Below are positions 32,984 to 43,124 of a DNA stretch of 64,000 bases, in pieces. Numbering within the stretch: the first letter of the stretch is position 1; each line of letters starts with the position of its first letter. The position numbers and the translations under genes are program-made. Source of the stretch: Paracyclopina nana. Lineage: Eukaryota; Arthropoda; Copepoda; Cyclopoida; Cyclopettidae. The notes under the pieces were generated by a model. That model ran no database searches. It was not told where the DNA came from and was given only the letters and a program-made list of their open reading frames with translations. The stretch spans positions 9,300,001 through 9,364,000 of the forward strand of contig JAGUCH010000003.1 of assembly GCA_019096065.1 (NCBI GenBank), read 5' to 3'.

Positions 32984-35900
32984 GATGAAGTAGCTTTACA
33001 AATGATAGAAATAAAACGGAAGGTTGAAGAACCGAAAAAGTCTGATTCAAGATGCTTCAGAGTAGTTCCTGTATACATATCTAATGGAAATAAGCAGATC
33101 AAAACAAATATGGTACTGGATGAAGCCTCCAGTAATACTTTCATTAGTACTTCACTTCATAAGGCCTTGAATCTACAAGGACAAAGAGTGTCATACTCGG
33201 TTTCGTCGATAAATGATCAGACTCAAGACTTTTTGAGCCACAAATGCAACATTGCTATTCGCAGTACAGAAGGTGAAAGCAGCGAGCAGTTCGAGATCAG
33301 TGCTTACACTTCGGACGCGATAAATAAGCTAATAAAACTGCCGAATTACGCAAAGCTCAAGAAAAAGTTCAGGTTTCTGGAGCCGATCGAGTTTCCGGAC
33401 TTAGTAAAAGGACCAGTTGAAATACTGCTTGGCATCAACTATCCAGCTTTGCATCAAAGTTTTGGAGACAAGTCCGATGGGAAAGTAGGCTCTCCACTAG
33501 TTAGAAAAACTATCTTTGGCAATACTTTGACGTATACCTCTCCGGAATGCAAAAAGCCAGTAACTTTGCTGACATGCGAAGCTATCGAAAGTGAGTGTCC
33601 GGAACTAAAGTACATTATGAAAAAGATATTTGACGATGACACGCAAGGACTTACTTTAGCGAACCCAGTAGAATTACTGACTGCAGACGAGCTACGAGCT
33701 AGAGACATAATAAGTAGCACCATTCATACTAACGAGAAAGGTCACAAAGCTATGAAAGTGCCATGGCGAAATCACCCGGATCCTCCGGATTTGCCGAACA
33801 ACTATTGGCAAGTGCTGACTTTTGAGCTAAAGCAGGAACATAAATTAGGCCCTGAGCTCATGAAACAAGTGGACGATGCCATAGAAGAGATGGTAGCTCA
33901 TGGAGCTTTAAAATTACTTCGCGATGACGAAGACAAGTTAGTAGGCTTTTATATTCCACGAGTGATGGTGGTTAAGCTTGACAGAGCTTCCACGAAGGTC
34001 AGAGTCTGCATGGACGCTGCCAGGCCTTTTGGAGCTAAAAGGACTTCACTAAACTCGCAAGTACTGACTGGTCAGAAATTACAAGGTGACATCTGGGCCA
34101 TCTGGCTTCGATTCCGGATGCGCCCAAAAGCTTACATAGCTGATGCTGTAAAAATGTTTCTAAACGTGCATTTGCTACCTGAAGACAGACGATATCACAG
34201 ACTCATTCATAGAGGACAAGCTTACGAGTTTGACTCATGGGTCTTTGGCAACGTAGCATCGCCATATGCAGCACTGTATACTATGAAAGAAATTGCTAAA
34301 GAAGGAAAATTACATCCACTGACTGAGTACGTGTTCAACTCGTGCCTGTACATGGATGACATCATTTTCAGCTGCAATACCACAGAGGAAGCTCTGGCAG
34401 TCTACAATGATGTAAAAAACGTGCACGCTAAGTCGAAAATGGTATTCAAAAAGTGGGTCAGTTCAGACAGAGACTTCATGACCAAAATTGATAACGAAGA
34501 CTGGCATCCAGCCTTCGAGTTAAGCTCGAACAATCCGGATGTGAAAGCCCTTGGAATCAAGTGGCAATCCAGCACAGACGAAATAACGTTCAACCCTCTA
34601 AAAAAGGGACTGAGTGATGAAGATCTAAAAATTGTGACGAGACGCTACATAGTGTCAATAGTAGCTCAAATATATGATCCACATGACTTACTAGCCCCAT
34701 TCACCTTGAAAGGGCGACTCATTGCCCAGGAAGTCTGGGGTCTGAATGACACGCTAAAACTTGGATGGGATGACAAGTTAATCGATTATATAGATAAAGA
34801 CGAAAGAATTGGTCCCATTTTGAAAGCTTTTCAGCAGTTCGTGAACGAGGGAACCAGAATTAACGAGATAGTATTACCTCGTTATATATCTAGCGTGAAT
34901 TTTAAAAAGAGAGAGCTTCATGCTTTTTGCGACGCCTCAAAGAAGGCTTACTGCGTAGCAGTGTACATTCGTAATATATATGACGATATGGGCCAGCCTA
35001 GAATAAGTGCTCACCTGCTTGTAGCGAAGAAAAGACTCATCTCGGCTTCAGGACGAACAATTCCACAAGCTGAATTGATGGGAGCCGTCTGCGCAGCTCA
35101 AATTGTCCCTCAAACTGATCTGAACCTAAAAGAAGTAGATCACGTAATTGCACCAGAAGACGTTCATTATTACCTGGATTCGAAGTGTGCTCTGTGGTGG
35201 ATTAAAAGAACCCAGCGAAGACTGGTCCCATTCGTAGCTACCAGAGTCTCTGTGGTCAGAGAAGCCACTAAAGCCAATGAATGGCATTACATAGCCACAG
35301 ACAAGAACCCCAGTGACAAAGGCACTAGAGGCCTTAACTTTGACGAATTCGTGGCTGAATCGAAGCTCTGGTTCAAAGGACCAGATTTAGAAAACCCAGA
35401 CTATAAAATAGATTCCGGAGACGAATTTGAAGTCATGCCTGAGGAGGACGCGGAGGAAATCCGGAACTCCATAGCAAAAATCTGTTTGTTCAGTCATCTA
35501 AAGCTGAAAAACTTTTACCCATCGATGTCGTTCGATAAAATAAGGGGTTTGTTTAAGTTGAATACAGACTGGCCTGAAGAAAGACCTGACACGTTAGCAT
35601 ACGTATCAAAACTAAATAAAAAAGTGCTGTTTAGCAGTGAATACTTGGCTTTCAAATACAATGATTTGTTGAGGCTGCTGAAACATGTCTGGCGACTTAT
35701 GGGCATACGTGATAAACTGGCCACAAAGTGCATTGAAAAGCACGATTTAGCTGATAGAAAAAACGTCCTACCAGTCTTTCAGCTAAAGCAAAAGACGTCA
35801 AAAGTGAGAGACATGAAACATGCACTAACTTTTGTTATTAAGGAAGCTCAAGCAGAAGTTTTTTCAGACGTGAATTCTCACCTGAAGGAAGAATTTCGAG

Positions 35901-37144
35901 CTTTCAATGCCCAAGTAGATGCAAATGGCATCATACGCGGGGAATCCAGGCTTGAAGGCATGCAAGCGATCTCTGTGTATCAAAAAAGACCAATAATGTT
36001 GCCGAAGAAGCACCATCTGACCCATTTAATAGTCCAAAACATTCACGAAGTGAATCACGCCTCGGTCAGAGACACGATGAATGAGTTCCTTAAATTTTTC
36101 CACGTCAAAGGACTGAGAGACCTGACAAAAAGGATAGTAAGGCATTGTGTCAAATGCAACCTAACTAAAGGCAAGCCGTATCAAAGTCAACACATGGCGC
36201 CTTTGCCTGACAGGCATCTGGAGACACTGAAACTGTTTGAGACCGTCTCCATCGATTTTGCAGGACCTGCAAAAGTGCAAATTGGGCGTCCAATATATAA
36301 GTACTACTTACTGATTATAGTATGCCAGCAGACGCACGCTGTACACATAGAGATGACAGAAAGCATGGCCACAGAGCACATCCTGACAGCTCTACAGCGC
36401 TTTGCAAGTAGATACAGAATTCCAAAAACTGTCAGATCTGACAATGCACCGCAGTTTTGCGCCGCAGAAAAGCTACTTGTCCCGGACAGACAAAGCCTGG
36501 CAGAGACGATGACAATCGAGCATTGGGACTACTCGCCAGTCTACAGTCCACAAAACAATGGCTTGGCCGAAAAAATGGTCCATTTGGCCAAAATGAGGTT
36601 GCCAGACCTGAAATCATACGAGTTCACGTTAGATGGACTAATGACGTCATTGGCGATGATATCAGACCTGATAAACGGAAGGCCAATTGAATACATACAA
36701 ACAAACGAAATAGAAGGACTTCTTTGTGTCAATGATTTATTGAAGTGCGGGATCGATTTTGACTCGAGCCAGTTGAGGCTGTTGAACGAGAACAAGTTCG
36801 CGAACCTCTACTTGAACATACGTGACGTCATCGACGATTTCTGGAAAAATTGGACGTCAAGTATATTAGATACCTTAAAAACTTACCCGAAATGGACTGC
36901 TTTTCGAGATGACCCGAAATGCGGGGAAGTTTGCATCCTGATGGAATCGAATGAACTAGTCCCCAGGAGCTCATGGCGATGGGGTAGAATCCACAAGGTT
37001 CTGCGTGACAATGACGGCCTGGCTAGAAAGTGCGTAATGTTGATTGCCAGGAACCAATCCAAAATGCCAGGCATGAAAATAAAGCCGGCTCGAAAGGAGA
37101 CGTACTCAATACGTCAAATAATACCTTTAAATGTACTTTATTAA
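32978..37144 (+). CDS. pol: Pol of the BEL/Pao element: protease, RT, RNase H, integrase
   Basis: 1388 aa from the ATG at 32978, probably made as a Gag-Pol fusion. A retropepsin-like region lies near residue 47 (MVLDEASSNTFIS), then RT with the YMDD catalytic box (~456-460, CLYMDDIIFSC), RNase H (FCDAS ~650; YLDSKCALWW), integrase with an HHCC-type zinc finger (~1010-1060, ending RHCVKC) and catalytic Asp-Asp-Glu (SIDFAGP, RSDNAPQF, GLAEKM; Asp-x42-Glu), and a C-terminal DUF5641-like segment (WRWGRIHKV ... RQIIPLNVL). The protease motif has Asp-Glu-Ala where D-x-G is expected. The frame is intact. Confidence 0.95.
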   Translation: MPDEVALQMIEIKRKVEEPKKSDSRCFRVVPVYISNGNKQIKTNMVLDEASSNTFISTSLHKALNLQGQRVSYSVSSINDQTQDFLSHKCNIAIRSTEGESSEQFEISAYTSDAINKLIKLPNYAKLKKKFRFLEPIEFPDLVKGPVEILLGINYPALHQSFGDKSDGKVGSPLVRKTIFGNTLTYTSPECKKPVTLLTCEAIESECPELKYIMKKIFDDDTQGLTLANPVELLTADELRARDIISSTIHTNEKGHKAMKVPWRNHPDPPDLPNNYWQVLTFELKQEHKLGPELMKQVDDAIEEMVAHGALKLLRDDEDKLVGFYIPRVMVVKLDRASTKVRVCMDAARPFGAKRTSLNSQVLTGQKLQGDIWAIWLRFRMRPKAYIADAVKMFLNVHLLPEDRRYHRLIHRGQAYEFDSWVFGNVASPYAALYTMKEIAKEGKLHPLTEYVFNSCLYMDDIIFSCNTTEEALAVYNDVKNVHAKSKMVFKKWVSSDRDFMTKIDNEDWHPAFELSSNNPDVKALGIKWQSSTDEITFNPLKKGLSDEDLKIVTRRYIVSIVAQIYDPHDLLAPFTLKGRLIAQEVWGLNDTLKLGWDDKLIDYIDKDERIGPILKAFQQFVNEGTRINEIVLPRYISSVNFKKRELHAFCDASKKAYCVAVYIRNIYDDMGQPRISAHLLVAKKRLISASGRTIPQAELMGAVCAAQIVPQTDLNLKEVDHVIAPEDVHYYLDSKCALWWIKRTQRRLVPFVATRVSVVREATKANEWHYIATDKNPSDKGTRGLNFDEFVAESKLWFKGPDLENPDYKIDSGDEFEVMPEEDAEEIRNSIAKICLFSHLKLKNFYPSMSFDKIRGLFKLNTDWPEERPDTLAYVSKLNKKVLFSSEYLAFKYNDLLRLLKHVWRLMGIRDKLATKCIEKHDLADRKNVLPVFQLKQKTSKVRDMKHALTFVIKEAQAEVFSDVNSHLKEEFRAFNAQVDANGIIRGESRLEGMQAISVYQKRPIMLPKKHHLTHLIVQNIHEVNHASVRDTMNEFLKFFHVKGLRDLTKRIVRHCVKCNLTKGKPYQSQHMAPLPDRHLETLKLFETVSIDFAGPAKVQIGRPIYKYYLLIIVCQQTHAVHIEMTESMATEHILTALQRFASRYRIPKTVRSDNAPQFCAAEKLLVPDRQSLAETMTIEHWDYSPVYSPQNNGLAEKMVHLAKMRLPDLKSYEFTLDGLMTSLAMISDLINGRPIEYIQTNEIEGLLCVNDLLKCGIDFDSSQLRLLNENKFANLYLNIRDVIDDFWKNWTSSILDTLKTYPKWTAFRDDPKCGEVCILMESNELVPRSSWRWGRIHKVLRDNDGLARKCVMLIARNQSKMPGMKIKPARKETYSIRQIIPLNVLY

Positions 37145-37552
37145 GGTGAAAAAGTAGAAAGTTTCAGCTTTTAAAGAGCCAAAGCGTGCAGAAAAGCTGA
37201 AAAGTAAACAAAGTCTCGATGAGATGTAACCGCGTCCACGATTCGTCGAGGACTGATGACGTCACTCGTGAATTCTTCACGAGGCGGGGAAGGATTCGAA
37301 CCGTGAATCGCGCGGCAAAAAGCCGTAAACAAACAGGGTGCGAGTTGAGCAAACGTCACACGGCGAGAAGACCAATTTCGCTACATAAAAGTCACCCGGT
37401 TAGATCGACACGTAGCCATAAATCATCTCATCACAGGGCGAGCGCCAAGGTCATAAAAGCTCAGCTTCTTCACTATATAAAGCGAGTCGAGGAGACGGTC
37501 CCCATCATTCCAATTCCGAGACGTCACCCGATAAGTAGTTATCGTTTTCGCA
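37145..37552 (+). other. Pol-ORF3 intergenic region with core promoter
   Basis: 408 bases, mostly non-coding. Its 3' end holds a TATA box and an initiator for the third ORF (see 37474-37510). Confidence 0.55.
37474..37510 (+). promoter_or_regulatory. Internal core promoter: TATA box plus initiator
   Basis: TATATAAA at 37474-37481 and TCATTC at 37505-37510, matching the arthropod initiator consensus TCAKTY. The initiator A (37507) is 33 bases from the first T of the TATA box, the expected spacing. The third ORF's ATG (37553) lies 46 bases further on. Confidence 0.6.
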
Positions 37553-38785
37553 ATGGCCCACCGCAGCAGCAGCAATTATGCCAAACACCGCCAGGCTTAT
37601 CAGTCGAAGCGAGGCCCCACACCCGAGGAGAAGCGGTATCCTTTCAATATTCCCCCTGTGTACGTCAGGGACCTGAAAAACAAAGGTATGGATGTCGCGT
37701 CTGCCTTCTTTGATCCTAAGAACAGGGTCATGGCCACCCCAGACATGGCGGGCCATCATTCGAAGCTGTCAGTTGATCAACTCAAACAAAGGCTGCCATG
37801 GACCAAGCTTGACGAGGCCAGGCTCATATATATCGCCAAAACGAGGTTTGAGGACGCGCTCAAACTATATCCGGAGCTATACAAGGCATACGTGGACGAA
37901 GCTCAGGCCATGGGCTTCTCAGGTGACTTATTTAAGCTCAGACGTGAAAGGCAAAGTGAAGCGGATAGAGAGTTAGCGTTGAAGGGACACGCATATCTGA
38001 AAACAGAACGTGAAACTCTAGAACGAATGATTGCCGAGAAGTCAGGGGCGACGGTAGCGTCGCGAAAGTCGAACTCAGGCCCCTCGAAGCTGAGGGGTGC
38101 AGAGAGCCTGCCGAGGAACCACGCCATTTCGTTCTCGTTTAGAGACCCCAGGACCGACCCCATAGGCCTGGCATCGACGCATTCCGGAGATCAAGCTGTC
38201 CTTATACCAGTGACTGGCTTGGCGCACATGCTCAGGAAGCATCCCGAGGTCAAGGTCCAAGACCTCTTCGACTTGGATCCGAGGCACCAGCTGGAAGACC
38301 ACGAACGCTACCAGCTACGAAGAGGTGAGGCAGACTTTGTGGGCTACCTTCGAGGCCAGAATAGGCCGTCTCCCACTCCGGATTTGATCGATCTGACCGC
38401 CCCGTCTACGTCGTCATCCTCATCAGCTGCCGAATTCACTGACGAGAGTCCTATGACGTCAGGCATGACCACGCCCGCTACCTCGGTGACTTCCACGGAA
38501 TCGGGAAGCATTGTCCCAGTGCCTCCCCCACCACCGATGCCAAAAAGGCCCTCAACGCCGCCTCCAGGCCCCCCTAAGGCCTTATCTGCACGTCAGGCGA
38601 AGATCGATCAATTGAAGGCCGAGATTGCAGCGATGCCTCTCCCTTCTGTCGAGCAACTATTCACCCCCAAATCCGAGCCAGCCACCGAGGAGAAACATGA
38701 CAACGAAGAACTCCTAATCCACGAGTCCGGTGACGAGGACATGGCCGAGGAGGAGGAAAAGCCGAATTTCGATCTTTTAGATTGA
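37553..38785 (+). CDS. Third ORF of the BEL/Pao element, function unknown
   Basis: 410 aa from ATG 37553 (GCAATGGCC); stop 28 bp before the 3' LTR. I do not recognise a family. The N-terminal ~170 residues are basic and mixed helical (KHRQAYQSKRG, then LPWTKLDEARLIYIAKTRF). The middle (~190-280) is globular-looking. Residues ~290-350 are a Ser/Thr/Pro linker with a proline run (VPPPPPMPKRPSTPPPGPP). The C-terminus is highly acidic (SGDEDMAEEEEKPNFDLLD). It has no signal peptide, no membrane segment and no furin-like site, so it is not an envelope protein. The acidic tail with a hydrophobic FDLL end could be an activation or adaptor-binding motif; that is inference. Confidence 0.8.
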   Translation: MAHRSSSNYAKHRQAYQSKRGPTPEEKRYPFNIPPVYVRDLKNKGMDVASAFFDPKNRVMATPDMAGHHSKLSVDQLKQRLPWTKLDEARLIYIAKTRFEDALKLYPELYKAYVDEAQAMGFSGDLFKLRRERQSEADRELALKGHAYLKTERETLERMIAEKSGATVASRKSNSGPSKLRGAESLPRNHAISFSFRDPRTDPIGLASTHSGDQAVLIPVTGLAHMLRKHPEVKVQDLFDLDPRHQLEDHERYQLRRGEADFVGYLRGQNRPSPTPDLIDLTAPSTSSSSSAAEFTDESPMTSGMTTPATSVTSTESGSIVPVPPPPPMPKRPSTPPPGPPKALSARQAKIDQLKAEIAAMPLPSVEQLFTPKSEPATEEKHDNEELLIHESGDEDMAEEEEKPNFDLLD

Positions 38786-38805
38786 TTCAGCTGATGTCGC
38801 TGAAT

Positions 38806-38813
38806 GCGGGGAA
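38806..38813 (+). promoter_or_regulatory. Polypurine-tract-like run before the 3' LTR
   Basis: GCGGGGAA immediately precedes the LTR start TGAAGG. It is short, but it sits where plus-strand priming is expected. Confidence 0.4.
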
Positions 38814-39072
38814 TGAAGGAAAAATCGACTCGTCTTTCACCAAACCTCGAAGCCCAGCACTCGACGACGCGATGATCTCAGCTTTATGTCAGTTTCGCTG
38901 TTCCACTGATAACCGCGAAAATACATCAGTTCATGTTATTATTCCACACCGACAAGTTGTTTCGTTTATTCGACACTTTCGTACGAAGATTCTCTTTACC
39001 GGGACTTCGGCTATATCCGCAAGTTAAGGACGATTACCTGAAGACTTAGTAGCTTCAGGCCTCTTCCTTTCA
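38814..39072 (+). repeat. 3' LTR (259 bp)
   Basis: Same sequence as 28952-29210. The target duplication GTGGC follows at 39073-39077. Confidence 0.95.
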
Positions 39073-40509
39073 GTGGCAACAGATTCACTCAAAAGCATGT
39101 GCTCATCACTCATGCTAAAGTGCATGAAGAAGTCCAATGTGACTATAATTGTGAATTCTGTGATGAGAAATTCAGACATCAAAAAAATCTGTCTTCTCAC
39201 TTGAAGGAAAAGCATGGCATCTCAAGATCTTTCCAGTGTGACATTTGTGAATTTGCATTCATGAGCAAGTTCTTGCTGACTCGCCATATCAATGGAGTTC
39301 ATCTAGGATTACGAGAATTTCAGTGTGATATTTGTGGCAAGGGGTTCTTCACAAAGAACGCCCTAACAATCCATGCGTCTACTGTCCATGCTAAAATTTC
39401 AACATTCAAGTGTGACGTATGCTACAAGTTGTTTCCAACCAAAATCAGAATGTCTGAACACTATAGAAATGTGCATTTTGTGACACCCATGGTTAAATGT
39501 GAAAAGTGTGACATTCTTTTAAGGCCATCTGCATTGAAGCAACACATGAGAACTAAGCATGAACCGAGAGAGACTTTTCACTGCAACATATGTAGCAAAA
39601 AATTGTCATCAAAAGTTCAACTGAAATTGCATCTCAAAAGAATCCATGAGGGACTGAAGATTTTCAAGTGTGACATTTGCGACAAGATGGTAACCGACAA
39701 CGATCACATGCTTAGAGTTCATGGAAACTGCAAAAACTTCAAGTGTGATATGTGCGATAAAAGTTACTTGGACAAAAGAGGCCTTAGAACTCACACTAAA
39801 AATAGTCATGGTCCAAAAAAGGCCAGGCTCGAGTGCGACATTTGTGGCCAAACGTACGCAACCGTTGCTACACTGAACAATCATATTAAGACAGTACATC
39901 TCGGCATTAAGAAATTCAAGTGTGACATATGTGACAAACCCTTTGTAACCGCTGAATCCCTCAACTATCACTTCACATCTGTCCACGACCCAGAGGCGAA
40001 GAAACTATGGAAATGTGACAGGTGTGACAAGTGTTTCAAGCTGAAACATCATTTGAACTACCACATTATGTCAATTCACGAAGATGGCAGGAGATTCCAA
40101 TGCGACATTTGCGAGGCAACATTCAAGCTGAGGCACCACCTAACGGGCCACATCAAATCCGTCCATGGCTCATAATCAAGCATGCAATAACGAAGCAAAT
40201 AATTGGAGCTCACCTTTTATTCAATTGCTAGTATTGTAGTAGTAAAAATAGACGGGGAAAATATGAGATGAGATCATCGGCAATCCTTTTACTTGGTGTA
40301 ATACAAGTACAACTTAACGGGAAATCGAGGGCTGGGCGGGCAAAAAGCATTCATCTCCAAAAAACTACTCTTCTTTGTACATGAAAAATTTAGGGCAAAG
40401 TACCATTGATTTGAGCCTTGGTAAGGCTGAAAAAGGGCGGTACTTTGATGTCATGGGGTCCAAAAAAACTTGAGATATTTTATAAATACTATGAAAGGTT
40501 TGAACTTTT

Positions 40510-41274
40510 TTATTGTTTCTTGGGGATCACGGTGCCTTCACCCTTCTTGCCAATGAGCGATTTGTGGATATGAGGGATGACACCACCGCCAGCAATGGTA
40601 GCCTTGATCAGAGTGTCCAATTCTTCGTCACCACGGATGGCCAACTGCAAATGCCGGGGAGTGATCCTCTTCACCTTCAAGTCCTTGGAGGCGTTACCAG
40701 CCAACTCGAGCACCTGAAACGTAAGCAGAAGGACATTAGAACTAATGGCATTTGAGATGTCTCTTCATATGACGTGAAGAAAAGCATAAAAAATAAGCTG
40801 CTCTTTACAAAGAAGCGGGAGAGCCCCTTAAAATGGGTTCGAAGTGCATGTGATTGTCAATGGCTTATGATGATAATGAGGAACACTTGAGGTCCAATTT
40901 AAGGATTTCGGATAGGCTAAAAATATTACCAATAAAATTGGAGAACCAGTACCCACGAAATGAAACTTATGTTTTGGACAAATCTAAGTTAATTGGACGA
41001 TTGTGCAGATAATGCAATCTTAGCCATAATTCAACTAATCCGGACTAACAAAACCTTTTTCAAAGGATTTTCAACGTACCTCAGCGGTCAAGTATTCGAG
41101 GATGGCAGCCGAGTAAACGGCAGCGGTTGCTCCCACGCGGCCATGCGACGTGGTGCGGTTCTTCAGGTGTCGGTGAATACGACCCACGGGGAACTGAAGG
41201 CCAGCCCTGGCTGACCTCGACACGGCCTTTGCCTTTGCCTTACCCGAATCCTTACCGGCTTTGCCTCCTGCCAT
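40510..41274 (-). CDS. H2A.Z: Histone variant H2A.Z
   Basis: Two exons: 41080-41274 (ATG at 41274) and 40510-40713; 132 aa. It replaces H2A in nucleosomes at promoters and regulatory chromatin. The N-terminus [20 protein letters not shown], the core [16 protein letters not shown] and the docking region [16 protein letters not shown] identify H2A.Z rather than canonical H2A. The tail ends [10 protein letters not shown] with no SQ phosphorylation motif, so unlike Drosophila H2Av it does not combine the H2A.X role. An acceptor-like CTTCCAG seven bases before the ATG and a donor (GAGG|GTAAGT, near 41454 on this strand) suggest a 5' UTR intron. AATAAA overlaps the stop codon. Confidence 0.96.
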
Positions 41275-43124
41275 GTTTTCTCTGGAAGCAACAAAACAAG
41301 CTTATTTGAGAGTTTGCGCGCGCTTTTTTGACGCCAAGTGTCAAAACGCGTAATTTCGGTGCTGATCAGGGCCAAAATGGCCTTCGCGCCGCCCAAATTA
41401 CGAAACCGTGGTGACCGCAGCCTTGGGAGGCCGTTAGGAGTAACTTACCCTCGGTTTAAGTTGATTTGCTTCGGTGAATTGAAAAAACGCGCAAACGTTG
41501 AAAGTGGACGCTCAAATTGAACTGAACTACAACAACTGACAAAAATCTGGCCAAATGGCCTAAGGCTGGCGCGGCAGAACAATATCGGCCGGCCGGCCTT
41601 TCATCAAAAAAGCTGTGCGCCCAATGGCAGCTCCCAGCCAAAGGAAAAACGTAAACAAACATACATTCGCGGAAAAAGCCAATTTGAACGCCAAGTTGAT
41701 ATCAAAATAATTAAAATGTTCGCCAAAATGCATCGCGTTAAGCGAAATGTAAACAAACTTGTAGCAATAAAAACGAAGTTGAGGAATGTTGCGAAATCGC
41801 AGGGTGATAGCTCACCTCTGATTCAATGCGGGATATGTCTATATCTGGAAACTCTTATAAGTGAAAAGACCGGGCTTTTTTCAAAAGTCGATGATAATTG
41901 AGAGGAGGTGGGAAAAAGTGAGAAGAATGAAGATTGCGTCAGTTTTTTTAGTTTTTACTCACTTAACGACTGCTGAGAGCTGATCCCTATTATTGAAGTT
42001 TCAGCTTTGCTAATTGCTGGTGAGTAGTGAGAAATTAAGAATCAATTCTCACTCATTTATTGGCAGGCAACGTTTTGCAATTTTTGTCAAGTCTTAGTTG
42101 ACTTCAATCGAGACTGCTAATTCAAGCTGGCGGGCAAGTATGACCTCTCGCCAACGTTTATGTACAGTTTTTTTGTCTTTTGAATGTGACATTCTCAGCC
42201 ATGAGGTCAATGATCTTTTGTCATTTTATGTTGGAATTAGTGATGTCCTTGTATAAATACTTATCTTTTTTGCTTTTTAAAATTAGAAGTAGTAGGAGTA
42301 GGCTCATGCCTCCAGAATCAAAAATTTTTTTTTTTCCTATTTTGATTGTTAGATAGATTAGGTTTGTAGCTTTTTCCAGATTTAGATTGGGCTTATCAGA
42401 TTTTCATTTGGGTCTAGAGTTAGAGAGCAGATTATCTAAAATGTCCTATCTTATTTTTCACAATTCTTAATACTTTGAACACTTTATCCACTTGTCATTT
42501 TTTGAATCCTTAATAGAACTATGATTTTGCGTACGAAAGTTTTTAAGTTTCTAAGTATTCAACGATTCTAACTTACATTATTTATCGCTTTTAGATAGCA
42601 TGCTTTATTTGCTCTCATGTATTTAAATATGCTTGTTTATATGTGTAATATTAGGGCATTCGTCGAAAATTAGTCCTAACTAGGAACGTTTGTGCTAAGA
42701 ACTTTTGTTAGTAAGCATCAAGTTGGGCGATTCAGCTAAAAACAATACATGTCTATGTCTTGCCTACAGCTTTGAATTGTGGCAATTAGAATTTGAGTAC
42801 TCAATGGATCATGCAGACCTTGGCTGACTCTTTTTTGCTAAGTTTTTATTTTTTATGCCCAGTCAGTTTTGTTCTGAATTTGGGCGAACCATTTGTTCTA
42901 TTAATTAATCAACTAAGAAAGAACACAAAAATTATTTGCGGTTATAAAAGTAAAAATATTTATTGGCGTTTGAGGGCATTGATGACACAATAATAATTCC
43001 ACGTTTGGTTTTGTCACAAATATGCAGCAAGAATCAGATTCAAAATTGTCTTAGAACAGACTCTTTTAGAGTGTTTGGTCAAATTGGGGCCAAAAATTTC
43101 GTTGATGAAAGCTTCAAATTGTGT
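41275..43124. other. Intergenic region between H2A.Z and PEPCK
   Basis: It holds the H2A.Z promoter and probable 5' UTR exon (to about 41.5 kb), an AT-rich stretch without supported genes, and the PEPCK 3' UTR. The PEPCK poly(A) signal (minus-strand AATAAA) is at 42959-42964. Confidence 0.5.

Larger units (their letters stand above)
28952..39072 (+). mobile_element. BEL/Pao LTR retrotransposon, full length (10.1 kb)
   Basis: Order: 5' LTR 28952-29210, primer-binding site 29211, a 1.35 kb leader, gag 30561-32972, pol 32978-37144, a third ORF 37553-38785, a short purine run, 3' LTR 38814-39072. The LTRs begin TG and end CA and appear identical over all 259 bases. Gag and Pol frames are uninterrupted. 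BEL/Pao membership follows from the gag domain (DUF1759-like, with three zinc knuckles), protease-RT-RNaseH-integrase order, the typical RNase H box FCDASKKAY and the C-terminal DUF5641-like segment. Identity of the LTRs and intact ORFs indicate a very recent insertion. No envelope-like membrane protein is seen. Confidence 0.95.
27809..40175 (+). pseudogene. C2H2 zinc-finger gene interrupted by a BEL/Pao insertion
   Basis: The coding parts are 27809-28951 and 39078-40175, TAA at 40173-40175. About 25 fingers are visible. The first half alternates two finger types in a 174-bp (58-codon) dimer: C-x2-C-x12-H-x4-H with DEEF/HLKEKH, and C-x2-C-x12-H-x3-H with NRFT/HAKVH. Dimers start at 27929, 28103, 28277, 28451, 28625 and 28799, and the seventh is at 39099. 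The second half has about a dozen more diverged fingers to ...HIKSVHGS. The retroelement sits inside one finger just after CDICG. Without it the frame and the 174-bp register continue exactly. As sequenced, transcripts would stop in the 5' LTR (TGA at 28952) or need the element removed. Probably DNA-binding; target unknown. The 5' end is uncertain: ATG 27809 (MKKRHKC) is the first in frame. Confidence 0.85.

Noticed and set aside
37553-38785. Envelope gene of an endogenous retrovirus
   Set aside because: No signal peptide, membrane anchor or processing site. The product looks like a soluble nuclear or cytosolic protein.
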